Assembly (NCBI GenBank): GCA_045531965.1
Contig: JAZSFA010000004.1
Span: 1-64,000, forward strand
DNA from: CAMEON01 sp045531965
GTDB lineage: Bacteria; Bacillota; Clostridia; Oscillospirales; CAG-272
Direction of reading: 5' to 3'
DNA length: 64,000 nucleotides
Made by a program: the position numbers and the translations under genes. Shown in pieces: positions 45,897 through 55,076 of this stretch. The notes under the pieces are model-generated. The model made no database searches. It saw nothing but the letters and a program-made list of their open reading frames with translations, and was not told the DNA's origin. Every line of letters starts with the position of its first letter. Positions within the stretch are counted from its first letter, which is position 1.

Positions 45897-45924
45897 AGCT
45901 CTTGATTTCATCAAGGGCTTTTTT
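45897..45924 (+). terminator. Rho-independent terminator after the GIY-YIG gene
   Basis: AGCTCTTGA pairs with TCAAGGGCT (one G-U pair) around TTTCA, followed by TTTTTT. Confidence 0.8.
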
Positions 45925-45965
45925 GTTTACCTACACGAGCATAATAGATCTCGGAAATCGCATCC

Positions 45966-45994
45966 TTGATGAGTTTTCGGGAAAATGGTAAAAT
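45966..45994 (+). promoter_or_regulatory. Sigma-A promoter of the recombinase operon
   Basis: TTGATG (45966-45971), 17-base spacer, TAAAAT (45989-45994), followed by GAAAGGAG ahead of ATG 46022. Confidence 0.7.
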
Positions 45995-46021
45995 ACCAAT
46001 ACGAAGAAAGGAGTCGTCATT

Positions 46022-47566
46022 ATGAATAATGGAATCAGAGAGATCAAAGTGATACAGCCAACATCTGGAATGATTACAAAGGAGAAAATAAGAACAGCGG
46101 CATATTGCCGTGTCAGCACGGATTCTGCTGATCAGATCAATTCGTTCATGGCGCAAATGCGATATTATAGCGAATATATCAGGAATCATGACGATATGGT
46201 TTTTGTTGATATATACGCAGACGAGGGAATTACAGGCACCAGCATCAGTAAGCGGGATGAGTTTAAACGTATGCTGAAAGATTGCAAAAATCGCAAAATT
46301 GATCGCATTTTGGTCAAGAGTGTTCAGCGATTTGCGCGGAATTCTTTGGAGTGCATTGAGACCGTCCGTGTTTTGGCAGAGAATGGTGTTAGCGTTTACT
46401 TTGAAAATGATGGCATTGATACTAGAACCATGAATTCAGAGATGATACTGTACATCAAAAGTGCTTTTGCACAGGGAGAGTCAATGGCTGCATCCAAAAG
46501 AATGTCAACATCCGTTCGAATGAAAATGGAAGACGGAACTTTTGTGACGACTACGGCACCATATGGCTACCGTCTGACAGATAAGCAATTGGTTATGTGC
46601 ACGGAAGAGGCGGATATCGTGAGACAAATATTTGCGTGGTATTTATCCGGATTGGGGATGAATGCAATTGTGACCAGGCTGAACGCTCAAGATAATTTGC
46701 ACAATTGGACCGTGAGTCATATTCGATATATTCTTTCCAATGAAAAGTATATTGGCGACATGCTCATGCAAAAAACATATACTCCGGACATCCTTCCTTT
46801 GCGAAATAGACGGAATTGCGGAGAGCGCGCCAAGTATTATTCGGAGGCAACCCATGAACCGATTGTTACAACAGAAGTCTTTGAGGCAGCCCGAAAACTT
46901 AGAAAAGCACGGGAGGACAAATATCAAAGAGAAAAGACAGCGAACAGAGGATTCTTTGGTGGAATGATTTACTGCCGTGAATGTGGATGGGCATACAAAA
47001 GGATTGTGCGAAAAGGAGAGCCGATCTGGTTGTGCAGTAAAAAGGGGACTACGGGAGTATCTTGCGGGAGTCACTCGTATTCGGAGCAAACCATATTTTC
47101 TACGTTTGTTCGCATGTATAATCGCTTTAGACAGAATGAGAAAAGTCTATTGGATGAAACGATTACACAACTCCAGGATCTTATGGATATAAAACTGCAA
47201 GGCAATGCACAAGTATCAGAAATTGATGTGGAACTCGCAAACTTATGTGATCAAAATACAATATATTCTAAATTGCACGTAAAAGGTGTTATTGATGAGA
47301 TTTCTTATCTGGAAAAAACAGATAACATAAAAAAACGGATTGACATGTTACGTTTGAGACGAAATAAACTGCTCGACGAGGATGATGATCATTGCATAGA
47401 AGATCTTCGTCGTCTCAAGAAGCTGCTAAAAGATGAACCCTCAAGCATATCCGAGGGAAATGAGCAGCTGCTTGCCTTGTTTGTAACCAAGATCTATGCC
47501 GAGCAAAATGGGGATTTAACTTTTTGCTTGCTGGGAGATTTGCATTTCAGAATAGAGGTGAGATAA
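46022..47566 (+). CDS. Large serine recombinase 1
   Basis: A 514-residue large serine recombinase. The resolvase domain has YCRVSTDS with the catalytic Ser32, DEGITGTS and SVQRFARNS. The 'recombinase' domain (~190-290) and a zinc ribbon (CRECGWAYKR ... WLCSKK, ~318-345) follow, then a coiled coil. Such enzymes integrate and excise ICEs and phages. First of three overlapping recombinase genes; it ends on the A of the next ATG (TAATG). Confidence 0.9.
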   Translation: MNNGIREIKVIQPTSGMITKEKIRTAAYCRVSTDSADQINSFMAQMRYYSEYIRNHDDMVFVDIYADEGITGTSISKRDEFKRMLKDCKNRKIDRILVKSVQRFARNSLECIETVRVLAENGVSVYFENDGIDTRTMNSEMILYIKSAFAQGESMAASKRMSTSVRMKMEDGTFVTTTAPYGYRLTDKQLVMCTEEADIVRQIFAWYLSGLGMNAIVTRLNAQDNLHNWTVSHIRYILSNEKYIGDMLMQKTYTPDILPLRNRRNCGERAKYYSEATHEPIVTTEVFEAARKLRKAREDKYQREKTANRGFFGGMIYCRECGWAYKRIVRKGEPIWLCSKKGTTGVSCGSHSYSEQTIFSTFVRMYNRFRQNEKSLLDETITQLQDLMDIKLQGNAQVSEIDVELANLCDQNTIYSKLHVKGVIDEISYLEKTDNIKKRIDMLRLRRNKLLDEDDDHCIEDLRRLKKLLKDEPSSISEGNEQLLALFVTKIYAEQNGDLTFCLLGDLHFRIEVR

Positions 47567-48420
47567 TGGCACTGCGTATGATCAACTATGGATACGAAAT
47601 GATAAATGGCCTTCCATCAATTGTGAATGAAGAAGCTGAAATAGTGAAAGAAATATTTCGACGATACGGAGAAGGAGATATACTTCTTGTTATCGCTACT
47701 GACTTGACAGAACGCGGAGTCGTTTTTTATCAAGAAAAAAGTGTGTGGACAAAAAGTATGATTGCACGGATCATTGATAATCGTCATTACGTAGGCGATG
47801 AGGGGTATCCCAGGATTATCAATGATGAGGATTTTAAACGAGCCCATGAATTGAAAAGTCAAAAGGGAGTAAAGAAACCACCGTATAGCGAAGATATACA
47901 GTATTTGAAAAGTCATTCTATTTGTGCCCAATGCGGGAATAAATTGTATCGTCATGGAAGTTGGAGCATTAGGGAAAAGTGGTTTTGCGCTTCGGGATGT
48001 AAAAATGACATATATATAGGCGATCAAGAACTCATAGACGGTATCATTAAGGCTTTAAAATGTGCAAAGGAAAATGAAGAATGCTTAGTGATACATAGTG
48101 ACAAGGCTACCCATCAATCAAGTTTGGATATTGTAAGACAAACGAAGGAAATAAAACGTTTGATGGATCAACCCGAAGTGCCATTTGATATGGTGAAAAA
48201 CTTGATTTTTCAATGTGCAACAAGTAAGTTTACGGATTATCCCGATAATGAGGCCGCGGCATACACCGAATATGTTCGGCGTGCTTTTGAAGAATGGGAA
48301 CCTTGCGAGACGTTTGATATAATGTTTTGGACAAAATTCATCGAGAACATAGCAGTTAAACAAGATGGTTCGGTTGTGATTACTTTTATTAACAAAGCGG
48401 AAGTAGAAGGAGGAATATAA
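47566..48420 (+). CDS. Recombinase-like protein 2, without catalytic domain
   Basis: A 284-residue protein that starts where the 'recombinase' DNA-binding domain of large serine recombinases begins (INYGYEMINGLPSIVNEEAE). It carries the zinc-ribbon cysteines (CAQCGNKLYRHG...FCASGC) but no resolvase domain and so no catalytic serine. It is probably an accessory or directionality subunit for its neighbours. The 1-base overlap upstream and 3-base gap downstream show a fixed operon. Confidence 0.8.
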   Translation: MALRMINYGYEMINGLPSIVNEEAEIVKEIFRRYGEGDILLVIATDLTERGVVFYQEKSVWTKSMIARIIDNRHYVGDEGYPRIINDEDFKRAHELKSQKGVKKPPYSEDIQYLKSHSICAQCGNKLYRHGSWSIREKWFCASGCKNDIYIGDQELIDGIIKALKCAKENEECLVIHSDKATHQSSLDIVRQTKEIKRLMDQPEVPFDMVKNLIFQCATSKFTDYPDNEAAAYTEYVRRAFEEWEPCETFDIMFWTKFIENIAVKQDGSVVITFINKAEVEGGI

Positions 48421-48423
48421 AGG

Positions 48424-50052
48424 ATGCCTATGTCAACACCAACACGTAAAATTGTTACTAAAATCGATGCTAATCCTTTGCTTGCAAATAAAGAGAATGA
48501 ATATAAACAACTTCGTGTTGCGGCATATTGTCGTGTATCAACCGATAGTGATGAGCAGCTTGAAAGCTATGAAGCTCAGTTGGCATACTACACGGACGCT
48601 ATAGCGAAAAAGCCTGAATGGAGATTCGCAGGCATATATGCTGACGAGGGAATAACCGGCACAATGGCGACAAAGCGCCCACGCTTTTTAAAGATGATCC
48701 AGGATTGTGAAAAAGGCAAGATTGATTATATACTTACAAAGTCCGTCGCGCGCTTTGCTCGAAACACCGTCGACAGTTTGAAATATGTGCGGCAGTTAAA
48801 AGCGATGGGAATCGGAGTATATTTTGAGGAGCAGGCTCTTGATTCTTTGAAAGCGGATAATGAGATGTTTCTCGGCCTCTATAGCGTAATGGCACAGGCC
48901 GAAAGTGAGAATATCAGTGCCAATGTGCGTTGGGGAATCCAGCAGAGAATGAAGTCAGGTACTTTTGCATTCCGGTACAATATCTTGGGCTATCGAAAGG
49001 GCGAGAACGGAGAACCGGAAATTGTTCCTGACGAGGCAGAAGTTGTACGAAAAATATTTGCTATGTATCTTGATGGCTGTAGTTTAGATCAAATTAAAGA
49101 GTATCTTGAGGAGAAAAAGATTTGCACTAAAAAGGGAAAGAGTGTTTGGAGTAAACAGATCATTCAAGGTATGCTTTGTAATGAACGGTTTGCGGGTGAT
49201 ATGCTTCTGCAAAAGACTTATACCGAGAACTGCATCAACAAAAAGGTCAAGAAGAATCGCGGTGAGATGGCGAAATACTTGATAACCAATAATCACCCGG
49301 CGATTATTTCAAAGGAGACGTTCAAGATGGTTCAAGCAGAGCTTGCTCGCAGGAGCAGCAAACGGAAAACTTCGGATATTGGTATTACGGAGCAAGGCAA
49401 GTACAGCGGAAAATATGTTCTTACAGAACTGTTGGTATGCGGCGAGTGCGGTAGTCCGTACAGGCGCAAGACATGGATTGTAAAGGGTGAAAAAAGACGG
49501 GTTTGGCGTTGCCTCAATCGCGTGGAGCATGGGACGGCGTATTGCTCGAAATCTCCCTCACTGGATGAAGAAAAACTCCACGAGGCCATTTGCAGAGGTT
49601 TGAGAAACGCTTTCGAATATCGTGAGGAGGTGGCAGAACTCATTCTTTCCGGGTTGGCGTATGCTGCAACTGGGAACGATCACGTCTTGGATGCTTATGC
49701 TATCGAGCAGAAAATCATGGATCTGAAACAGGATATGGAAGATCTCATCATGATGAGTATGCGAACCGATGGCGATACCGAGCGATTTGAGGTTGAAATT
49801 CGGAAAATATCCGATCAGCTTTGTGTGTTGCGGGATCAACTTGAACTGGCGAAAACACAGGTTTGCTCGTGCGAGCAGGGAAATCAGGAGATTGATGACA
49901 TCAAGAAACTTCTATCGGATATGGAAATGAACTTCACGGAGTATAGTGAGATGGTTGTGAGAAAACTAGTGGAGTGTATTCGGATTGGGGCGAAAGGAGA
50001 ATTAATTATAATACTTAAAGGGGGAATAGTAGTTGAGGAGGTTCTACTATAA
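48424..50052 (+). CDS. Large serine recombinase 3
   Basis: A 542-residue large serine recombinase. The catalytic Ser39 is in YCRVSTDSDEQ, with DEGITGTM and SVARFARNT, then the recombinase domain and a zinc ribbon (CGECGSPYRRK ... WRCLNR) and coiled coil. It is clearly different from recombinase 1 in sequence. It is the last gene of the trio, and chromosome-like genes begin ~3 kb further on, so the element's end or attachment site probably lies just after it; I could not identify att repeats. Confidence 0.9.
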   Translation: MPMSTPTRKIVTKIDANPLLANKENEYKQLRVAAYCRVSTDSDEQLESYEAQLAYYTDAIAKKPEWRFAGIYADEGITGTMATKRPRFLKMIQDCEKGKIDYILTKSVARFARNTVDSLKYVRQLKAMGIGVYFEEQALDSLKADNEMFLGLYSVMAQAESENISANVRWGIQQRMKSGTFAFRYNILGYRKGENGEPEIVPDEAEVVRKIFAMYLDGCSLDQIKEYLEEKKICTKKGKSVWSKQIIQGMLCNERFAGDMLLQKTYTENCINKKVKKNRGEMAKYLITNNHPAIISKETFKMVQAELARRSSKRKTSDIGITEQGKYSGKYVLTELLVCGECGSPYRRKTWIVKGEKRRVWRCLNRVEHGTAYCSKSPSLDEEKLHEAICRGLRNAFEYREEVAELILSGLAYAATGNDHVLDAYAIEQKIMDLKQDMEDLIMMSMRTDGDTERFEVEIRKISDQLCVLRDQLELAKTQVCSCEQGNQEIDDIKKLLSDMEMNFTEYSEMVVRKLVECIRIGAKGELIIILKGGIVVEEVLL

Positions 50053-50268
50053 AATAAAAGACTATTAAAACGGTATCCGTGTGAGATGCTTGATGAAATA
50101 ACATGATGTATCTATTCTAATTACGGATTTGTTATAGCGTTAGCACAACACAATACCACAACTATTTAGAAAATTCCAAAGCAAACGGAGATTTAACACT
50201 TTTGACTTGTTTTTTATGCCGTTTTATGCTATAATATAACGGAAAATAAAAAGCAATGAGGTTTTAAT

Positions 50269-50871
50269 ATGCTGGAATTTCTGTCTTCTAACTCCTTTGA
50301 AATGACATCTATTATCTTAACGGTAATAATCACACTAATAACTATCCCTAGCACCATCATACCTATTTTAAAATCCTATAAAAAAGCTTCTGAAAAATCA
50401 ACTATTGAATTAAAAGATTTAGAAAGATTCACGGCGGAAATAAAAACAGCAAAAAACATAAATAATACAGTACATGCTGTGATTATGCAACGCAAAGGAA
50501 CAAGAGAAGAGCTTTATGAAAAAAGAAATTTTGATAAAATCTTAAAAAAAATTTCATTTGCTCTTGCTATTGTTACGAGTATACTTGGAACAATAATATT
50601 GTTTGCAGGGGTTATTTTAAGTCTCTGTTGGGATAGAGAAATCAACTGGATAACCGCCTCTTCTGGTGCAATTTTTGAATGTGTGGCGGGACTATATTTT
50701 TGGATGGTACATAAAACAACAAAAGAAGTTAATTTTAATACTAGAAAGTTAGAAAAAGACGAAGATTTTACAACTGCGGTAAGCTTGGTTGAAAAAATTC
50801 AAAATTCAGAAGTTAAAGATGATGTGTATAAAAATATCATCCTTCAATTGATCAACGATAAAAATTCTTAA
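50269..50871 (+). CDS. TRADD-N-like membrane protein
   Basis: A 200-residue protein with a transmembrane helix at ~12-33, a second pair at ~95-118 and ~126-145, and the segment GAIFECVAGLYFWMVHKTTKE that marks the TRADD-N-associated 2TM family. In prokaryotes these proteins are linked to conflict/immune systems and probably form membrane effectors. It lies 217 bases after the recombinase operon with its own -10 (TATAAT) upstream, and a terminator (CCATTGAAA/TTTCAATGG, 50885-50921) follows. No partner gene is visible. Confidence 0.65.
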   Translation: MLEFLSSNSFEMTSIILTVIITLITIPSTIIPILKSYKKASEKSTIELKDLERFTAEIKTAKNINNTVHAVIMQRKGTREELYEKRNFDKILKKISFALAIVTSILGTIILFAGVILSLCWDREINWITASSGAIFECVAGLYFWMVHKTTKEVNFNTRKLEKDEDFTTAVSLVEKIQNSEVKDDVYKNIILQLINDKNS

Positions 50872-51069
50872 TTAAGTGAAAACACCATTGAAAGCCGCTC
50901 CTCAAGGTCTGATTTCAATGGCGTTTTCTCTAAAAATTCTTGTTACATAACGGTTTTTCACAAGAAGATGTTTGGGACTTTATCGGACTAAAATGCAGAA
51001 AAAGTCGGATTTGCCAAATGAAAAAGCGAAAGGGAATGAATCCGAACCCCAGTAGTCCGATATGGAATT

Positions 51070-51196
51070 TCAAGTTTTGTTTGCCTGACAAGCATATTCC
51101 TGCTCCTTCTGCTTTGGAGTCTTGTATCGCAACTTCAAGTGCGGACGGCGAGAGTTGTAGAAAACCATATAATCATCAACGGCCTTGTAGAAAAAA
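51070..51196 (-). pseudogene. IS3-family transposase OrfB, C-terminal scrap
   Basis: Leftward reading gives FYKAVDDYMVFYNSRRPHLK and RYKTPKQKEQEYAC before a stop, the typical C-terminus of IS3-family OrfB. The rest is missing. Confidence 0.7.
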
Positions 51197-51326
51197 TTTT
51201 AAACCTATTGACTTTTATGGCTTTTCGGATATAATATAAGCAATGATCGTTCAAAACAATTTTGTATTGCATAAAAACTGAAAACGCAAGGCACCGAAGG
51301 GGACATTCTTTTCGTCCTCCGTAGAC

Positions 51327-51760
51327 AAAACGGAAGAGACACGCATCGCGTGTCTCTTCCGTTTTGGAGATACTACTCACGAATCAGATCGAGCTCTGCG
51401 CGCTTGCGCGCAGAATCCGGTTCGGTTTCGCCGCTCGGAGATCGGCAAGCTCGCTTGCCGGGCGGAGAGCGAGCGAATTTTCGCCGAAGGCGAAATTACG
51501 GGCTTGAATAGTCTTTTCGTCCTCTATAGACAAAACAAAAACGGTACGCATCGCGTACCGTTTTTGTTTTGGAGACACTACTCACGAATCAGCCCGCGCT
51601 CTGTGCGCTAAGGCGCACAGAATCCGGTTCGCATTCGCCACTCGGAGATCGGCAAGCTCGCTTGCCAGGCGTAGAGTGTACGAATATTCGCCGAAGGCGA
51701 AATACCGGGTGGCGCCTCCAAACAAAAGAGCACTGCGAGAGCAGTGCTCTTTTGTTTGGA
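51327..51760 (+). repeat. Dispersed palindromic repeat units 1 and 2
   Basis: Three long hairpins stand here: 51327-51365 (AAAACGGAAGAGACACGC stem), 51531-51571 (CAAAACAAAAACGGTACGC stem) and 51717-51760 (TCCAAACAAAAGAGCACTGC stem). Between them the ~190-base spacers are alike: GAATCCGGTTCG, AGATCGGCAAGCTCGCTTGC and TTCGCCGAAGGCGAAAT recur in the same order. The unit returns at 52642-52830 and in part at 55077-55180. Non-coding. Confidence 0.75.
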
Positions 51761-51761
51761 A

Positions 51762-51925
51762 ATGAAGCGCGCTGACGCGCATGAAAAATGAAGCAGGGCT
51801 TCGCCCTATGAAGCGAGCCTTCGGCTCACAGAGAAGTTAGTGTGCGCTTCGCTTCATGCGAGCGAAGCGAGTGCTTCATAGAAGCCGTAAGGCTTCTGCT
51901 TCATATCGACGAAGTCGATGCTTCA
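51762..51925 (+). repeat. Array of short hairpins joined by ATGAAGC/GCTTCAT
   Basis: Six short palindromes follow one another: GCGCGctgaCGCGC, AGGGCttcGCCCT, GAGCCttcGGCTC, GCGCTTCGCTTC with its complement, AGAAGCCgtaaGGCTTCT and ATCGACgaaGTCGAT. The stems all differ, but most are flanked by ATGAAGC or its complement GCTTCAT. It ends at the promoter of the next gene. Confidence 0.75.
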
Positions 51926-51954
51926 TTGACAAAACAATGGTTTTATGCTATACT
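51926..51954 (+). promoter_or_regulatory. Sigma-A promoter of the four-helix-bundle gene
   Basis: TTGACA (51926-51931), 17-base spacer, TATACT (51949-51954). Confidence 0.75.
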
Positions 51955-51976
51955 TTATTCAAAGGACGGTGATATT

Positions 51977-52329
51977 ATGGCAAGCGATAAGCTTTCGGAC
52001 AATCAATGGATTTTGCAGTTCAAATTATCAATCTCGTTAAGCAATTAAAAGAACAAAGAGAAAGTATCATTTCCAATCAGATTGGCAGAAGCGGCACATC
52101 TATTGGCGCAAACATTCGTGAAGCCAAATATGCACACGGCACAGCCGATTTTATTTCCAAAATGCAGATTGCGCTCAAAGAAGCAAACGAAACGGGCTAT
52201 TGGTTGGAGTTACTCTATAAAACTAACTATATCGGAGAAGAGCAATATAACTTTTTGGAATCCAAATGTAAATCCCTGAGGGCAATGCTTGTTTCTTCAA
52301 TTAACACCGCAAAAAACAATAACAAATAG
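51977..52329 (+). pseudogene. Four-helix-bundle protein (23S rRNA IVP family), frameshifted near its start
   Basis: Frame 52006-52329 gives MDFAVQIINLVKQLKEQRES ... SNQIGRSGTSIGANIREA ... GYWLELLYKTNYI, the family otherwise known from rRNA intervening sequences. The good ribosome site (AAAGGACGGTGAT) and ATG 51977 belong to another frame (MASDKLSDN), which is how these proteins usually begin. One base appears lost near 52000. If ATG 52006 is used instead, there is no ribosome site. The protein may thus be weakly made or dead. Confidence 0.65.
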
Positions 52330-52617
52330 TCTAATAGCATCAGTAAGAATCAAATATTTAATCAAATTGCAGAACTGCAAAAAAGCCTTGAGTCCATCAA
52401 CAAAATATTGTACAAGATTCAATGTGTAACCGATTCTCAATCCTATGTCGAGCAGGAAGATGGAGAGCCCATAACTCTCGATTATCTTCCGGATGTGGCT
52501 ATGGAAAAGATCAAGGCAATACGAGAAATCGTTTTAGAACGAGAAAAAACAATCAACAAAATGCTTGATTTCTACTTAAAGTTATATCAAGATTTAGAAA
52601 CAGACAAAAAAGAATAA
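52330..52617 (+). pseudogene. In-frame continuation after the TAG, coiled-coil protein
   Basis: Immediately after the TAG of the four-helix gene the same frame stays open for 95 codons (SISKNQIFNQIAELQKSLES ... ILYKIQCVTDSQSYVEQ ... DFYLKLYQDLETDKKE). It has no ATG or ribosome site near its start; TTG 52408 is the first usual start codon. Either a separate small gene with an odd start or the lost C-terminus of a fusion. Confidence 0.45.
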
Positions 52618-52641
52618 GGCATCTTTTTTGTCAACACGTCT

Positions 52642-52830
52642 CAAAACAAAAACGGTACGCCTCGCGTACCGTTTTTGTTTTGGTCGTGCTACGCACGAAA
52701 CGGGCTCGGCTCCGCAAGCGAAGCGCAGCGGAATCCGGTTCGCATTTCCGCCGCAGAGCGCGTCGAGCTCGCTCGTAAGCGGCAAGGCGAGAAATCTTCG
52801 CCGAAGACGAAATACCGGGTGGCGCCATAG
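52642..52830 (+). repeat. Dispersed palindromic repeat unit 3
   Basis: The hairpin CAAAACAAAAACGGTACGC (52642-52660) / 52664-52682 has exactly the stem found at 51531-51571. It is followed by GAATCCGGTTCGCATT, CTTCGCCGAAG and ACCGGGTGGCGCC, as in the units at 51.3-51.8 kb. Confidence 0.75.
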
Positions 52831-52882
52831 GTGGGCTTTTTGCCGCAAATCGCTCACCTTGTACTGTACGGCGCAAAAAATA

Positions 52883-52911
52883 TTGACATGAACGCCCAAA
52901 TGTGATATAAT
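52883..52911 (+). promoter_or_regulatory. Sigma-A promoter of ktrB
   Basis: TTGACA (52883-52888), 17-base spacer, perfect TATAAT (52906-52911). A ~75-base leader follows; I see no clear riboswitch in it. Confidence 0.85.
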
Positions 52912-52994
52912 GGCTGAAACGAATCATGGTTAAAGAAACCGGCTAACGGTAGATAGAGGATGTTGGTTCTTTATACTTTTTAGAGGAAAAACTT

Positions 52995-54356
52995 ATGAGG
53001 AGAAAAAAGAAATTCACGTTTTCAACCACGCAGATCATATTACTCAGCTTCCTTGTGACCATTCTCGTGGGCAGTGCGCTTTTGGCATTGCCGATAAGCT
53101 CCGCCACAGGGAGCGCTGTGCCATATCTTGACGCGCTCTTCACGGCAACCACCTCAACCTGCGTGACAGGTCTTGTTACGCTTCCCACGGTGTCCACATG
53201 GAGCTTCTTCGGACAGGTCGTCATTTTTTTGCTGATACAAATCGGCGGTCTTGGTATCATCACCGTTATGTCGGGGCTGATGCTTCTTTTGAACAGAAAA
53301 ATGGGCATAAGTGACCGATTGCTCATTCAGGATGCTTTCAATCTCAATACAATGTCAGGTCTTGCGAAATTTGTCAGGAATGTACTGTTCGGCACGCTGA
53401 TCATTGAAGGAATAGGGGCTATCCTGTATATGCTTGTGTTCGTCCCCGAATTCGGCGTGAAAGGTATTTGGATATCGGTGTTCAATTCGGTTTCTGCCTT
53501 CTGCAACGCAGGTATTGACATCATTGGGGAAAACAGTCTGTGCAATTACGCCACGAATCCCTTAATCAATACCGTCACCTCTGCGCTTATCATTCTCGGC
53601 GGTCTCGGCTATATCGTATGGTGGGACGTGCTTCGTGTCGTTAGAAGCCGGTCACAAAAGAATCGCAAGATATTCAGACATCTGACCTTGCACTCAAAGA
53701 TCGCGATTACGGTTACCGCAGTTCTCATTGTTTCAGGTGCGATTCTGTTTTTTATTTTTGAATACGCAAATCCGTTGACCATAGGAGAGATGCCCCTCTT
53801 TGATAAAATTCAAGTATCCTTATTTCAATCGGTTACTACGAGGACTGCAGGATTTGCTTCGGTTCCGCAAGAGAATCTGACGAACGCTTCTGCTGCCGTA
53901 TCGATGATCTTGATGCTGATCGGCGGTTCTCCCGTTGGAACAGCAGGGGGTATAAAAACCGTAACCATTGCTGTTCTCATATGTTCGGCGTTTGCTACCA
54001 TCAGAAACAAGAACGGCACGACGCTGTTCGGTCGCCGTGTTTCCGAGGACTCGGTGAAAAAGGCTGTTGCCGTAGCGGTCGCATTCCTCATCATATGCGC
54101 TACATCAACGATATGCTTGATGGCAACGAGCAACGCATCTGCTCTTGATGCGGTATATGAAACGGTCAGCGCCACGGCGACCGTCGGTCTTTCAAGAAAT
54201 TTAACGGCAACGCTCAACACCTTTGGAAAGATGATGATCATCGTAACGATGTATTTTGGCAGAGTCGGCCCCATATCACTTGCGGTGGCGCTCGGTAGGA
54301 AAAACGAAAGTCAGAACGTTATTTCCGAGCCGACGGAAGATATCAGTATAGGATAA
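52995..54356 (+). CDS. ktrB: TrkH/KtrB-type potassium transporter membrane subunit
   Basis: A 453-residue K+ channel-like transporter with about ten membrane segments and repeated pore loops: TATTSTCVTGL (~50), FNSVSAFCNAG (~163), QSVTTRTAGF (~280) and TVSATATVGLS (~390). These carry the conserved filter glycines of the Trk/Ktr family. It imports K+ together with the RCK subunit encoded 11 bases downstream. Promoter at 52883. Confidence 0.92.
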   Translation: MRRKKKFTFSTTQIILLSFLVTILVGSALLALPISSATGSAVPYLDALFTATTSTCVTGLVTLPTVSTWSFFGQVVIFLLIQIGGLGIITVMSGLMLLLNRKMGISDRLLIQDAFNLNTMSGLAKFVRNVLFGTLIIEGIGAILYMLVFVPEFGVKGIWISVFNSVSAFCNAGIDIIGENSLCNYATNPLINTVTSALIILGGLGYIVWWDVLRVVRSRSQKNRKIFRHLTLHSKIAITVTAVLIVSGAILFFIFEYANPLTIGEMPLFDKIQVSLFQSVTTRTAGFASVPQENLTNASAAVSMILMLIGGSPVGTAGGIKTVTIAVLICSAFATIRNKNGTTLFGRRVSEDSVKKAVAVAVAFLIICATSTICLMATSNASALDAVYETVSATATVGLSRNLTATLNTFGKMMIIVTMYFGRVGPISLAVALGRKNESQNVISEPTEDISIG

Positions 54357-54367
54357 GGAGAAGAAAA

Positions 54368-55018
54368 ATGAAAGCGAAGAAATCATATGCAGTCTTTGGA
54401 CTCGGAAGATACGGCACAGCCGTGGCAAAAGAGCTTGTGGAAAACGGTATGGAGGTTATCGCCGTGGATGCCGAGGAAAGAATTATCAACGACGCGGCGG
54501 CATATCTTCCTGTGTGCAAGTGTGCCGACGTGACCGATGCGGAGGTCATCTCCCGTCTTGGCATCGGTAATATTGATACGGTTATCGTTTGTATGGCAAA
54601 CAACCTTGAAGCGAGCGTGATGGCGGTCACGCTTTGCAAGGAGGCTGGTGTGAAGACCGTTATCGCAAAATGTGCCAGCGAGATGCAGCAAAAAATATTG
54701 CTTCGTGTGGGCGCGGATCAGGTGGTTATCCCTGAAAACGAGTCAGGCATACGCCTTGCTAAAAACCTGATAAGCTCAGGCTTTATTGACATGATTTCTC
54801 TGTCAAAGGATGTGTCTATGGTCGAGATTGACGTGAAGGACGAATGGTGTGGTAAAAACCTGATCGAGTTGAACCTCCGTAAAAAATACGGCTTCAATAT
54901 CGTCGCTATCAAAAAAGGCGAGAAGGTCAATGTAAATATCAATCCCGAGCAAGTGCTGGATGCAGAAACTACACTGATCGTTATTATAAACACGGCGAAA
55001 TTAGGAAAATTAAAATAA
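54368..55018 (+). CDS. ktrA: KtrA-type RCK regulatory subunit
   Basis: A 216-residue cytoplasmic protein with an RCK-N Rossmann domain (FGLGRYGTAVAKEL, ~9-22; nucleotide-binding Asp in VIAVDAEE) and an RCK-C domain (~135-216). It gates KtrB in response to nucleotides or c-di-AMP, as known for the family. Same operon as ktrB. Confidence 0.92.
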   Translation: MKAKKSYAVFGLGRYGTAVAKELVENGMEVIAVDAEERIINDAAAYLPVCKCADVTDAEVISRLGIGNIDTVIVCMANNLEASVMAVTLCKEAGVKTVIAKCASEMQQKILLRVGADQVVIPENESGIRLAKNLISSGFIDMISLSKDVSMVEIDVKDEWCGKNLIELNLRKKYGFNIVAIKKGEKVNVNINPEQVLDAETTLIVIINTAKLGKLK

Positions 55019-55076
55019 ACCATCAAATGCCAATTTGTCAGGGAAAAGCGTGGCATCTTTTTGTCAACGTGCCGGG

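Noticed and set aside
51240..51925. CRISPR array
   Set aside because: The repeats are palindromes of varying stem with no regular spacers, and no cas gene is present.
52912..52994. c-di-AMP (ydaO-type) riboswitch ahead of ktrB
   Set aside because: The ~80-base leader is too short and lacks the conserved blocks of that class.
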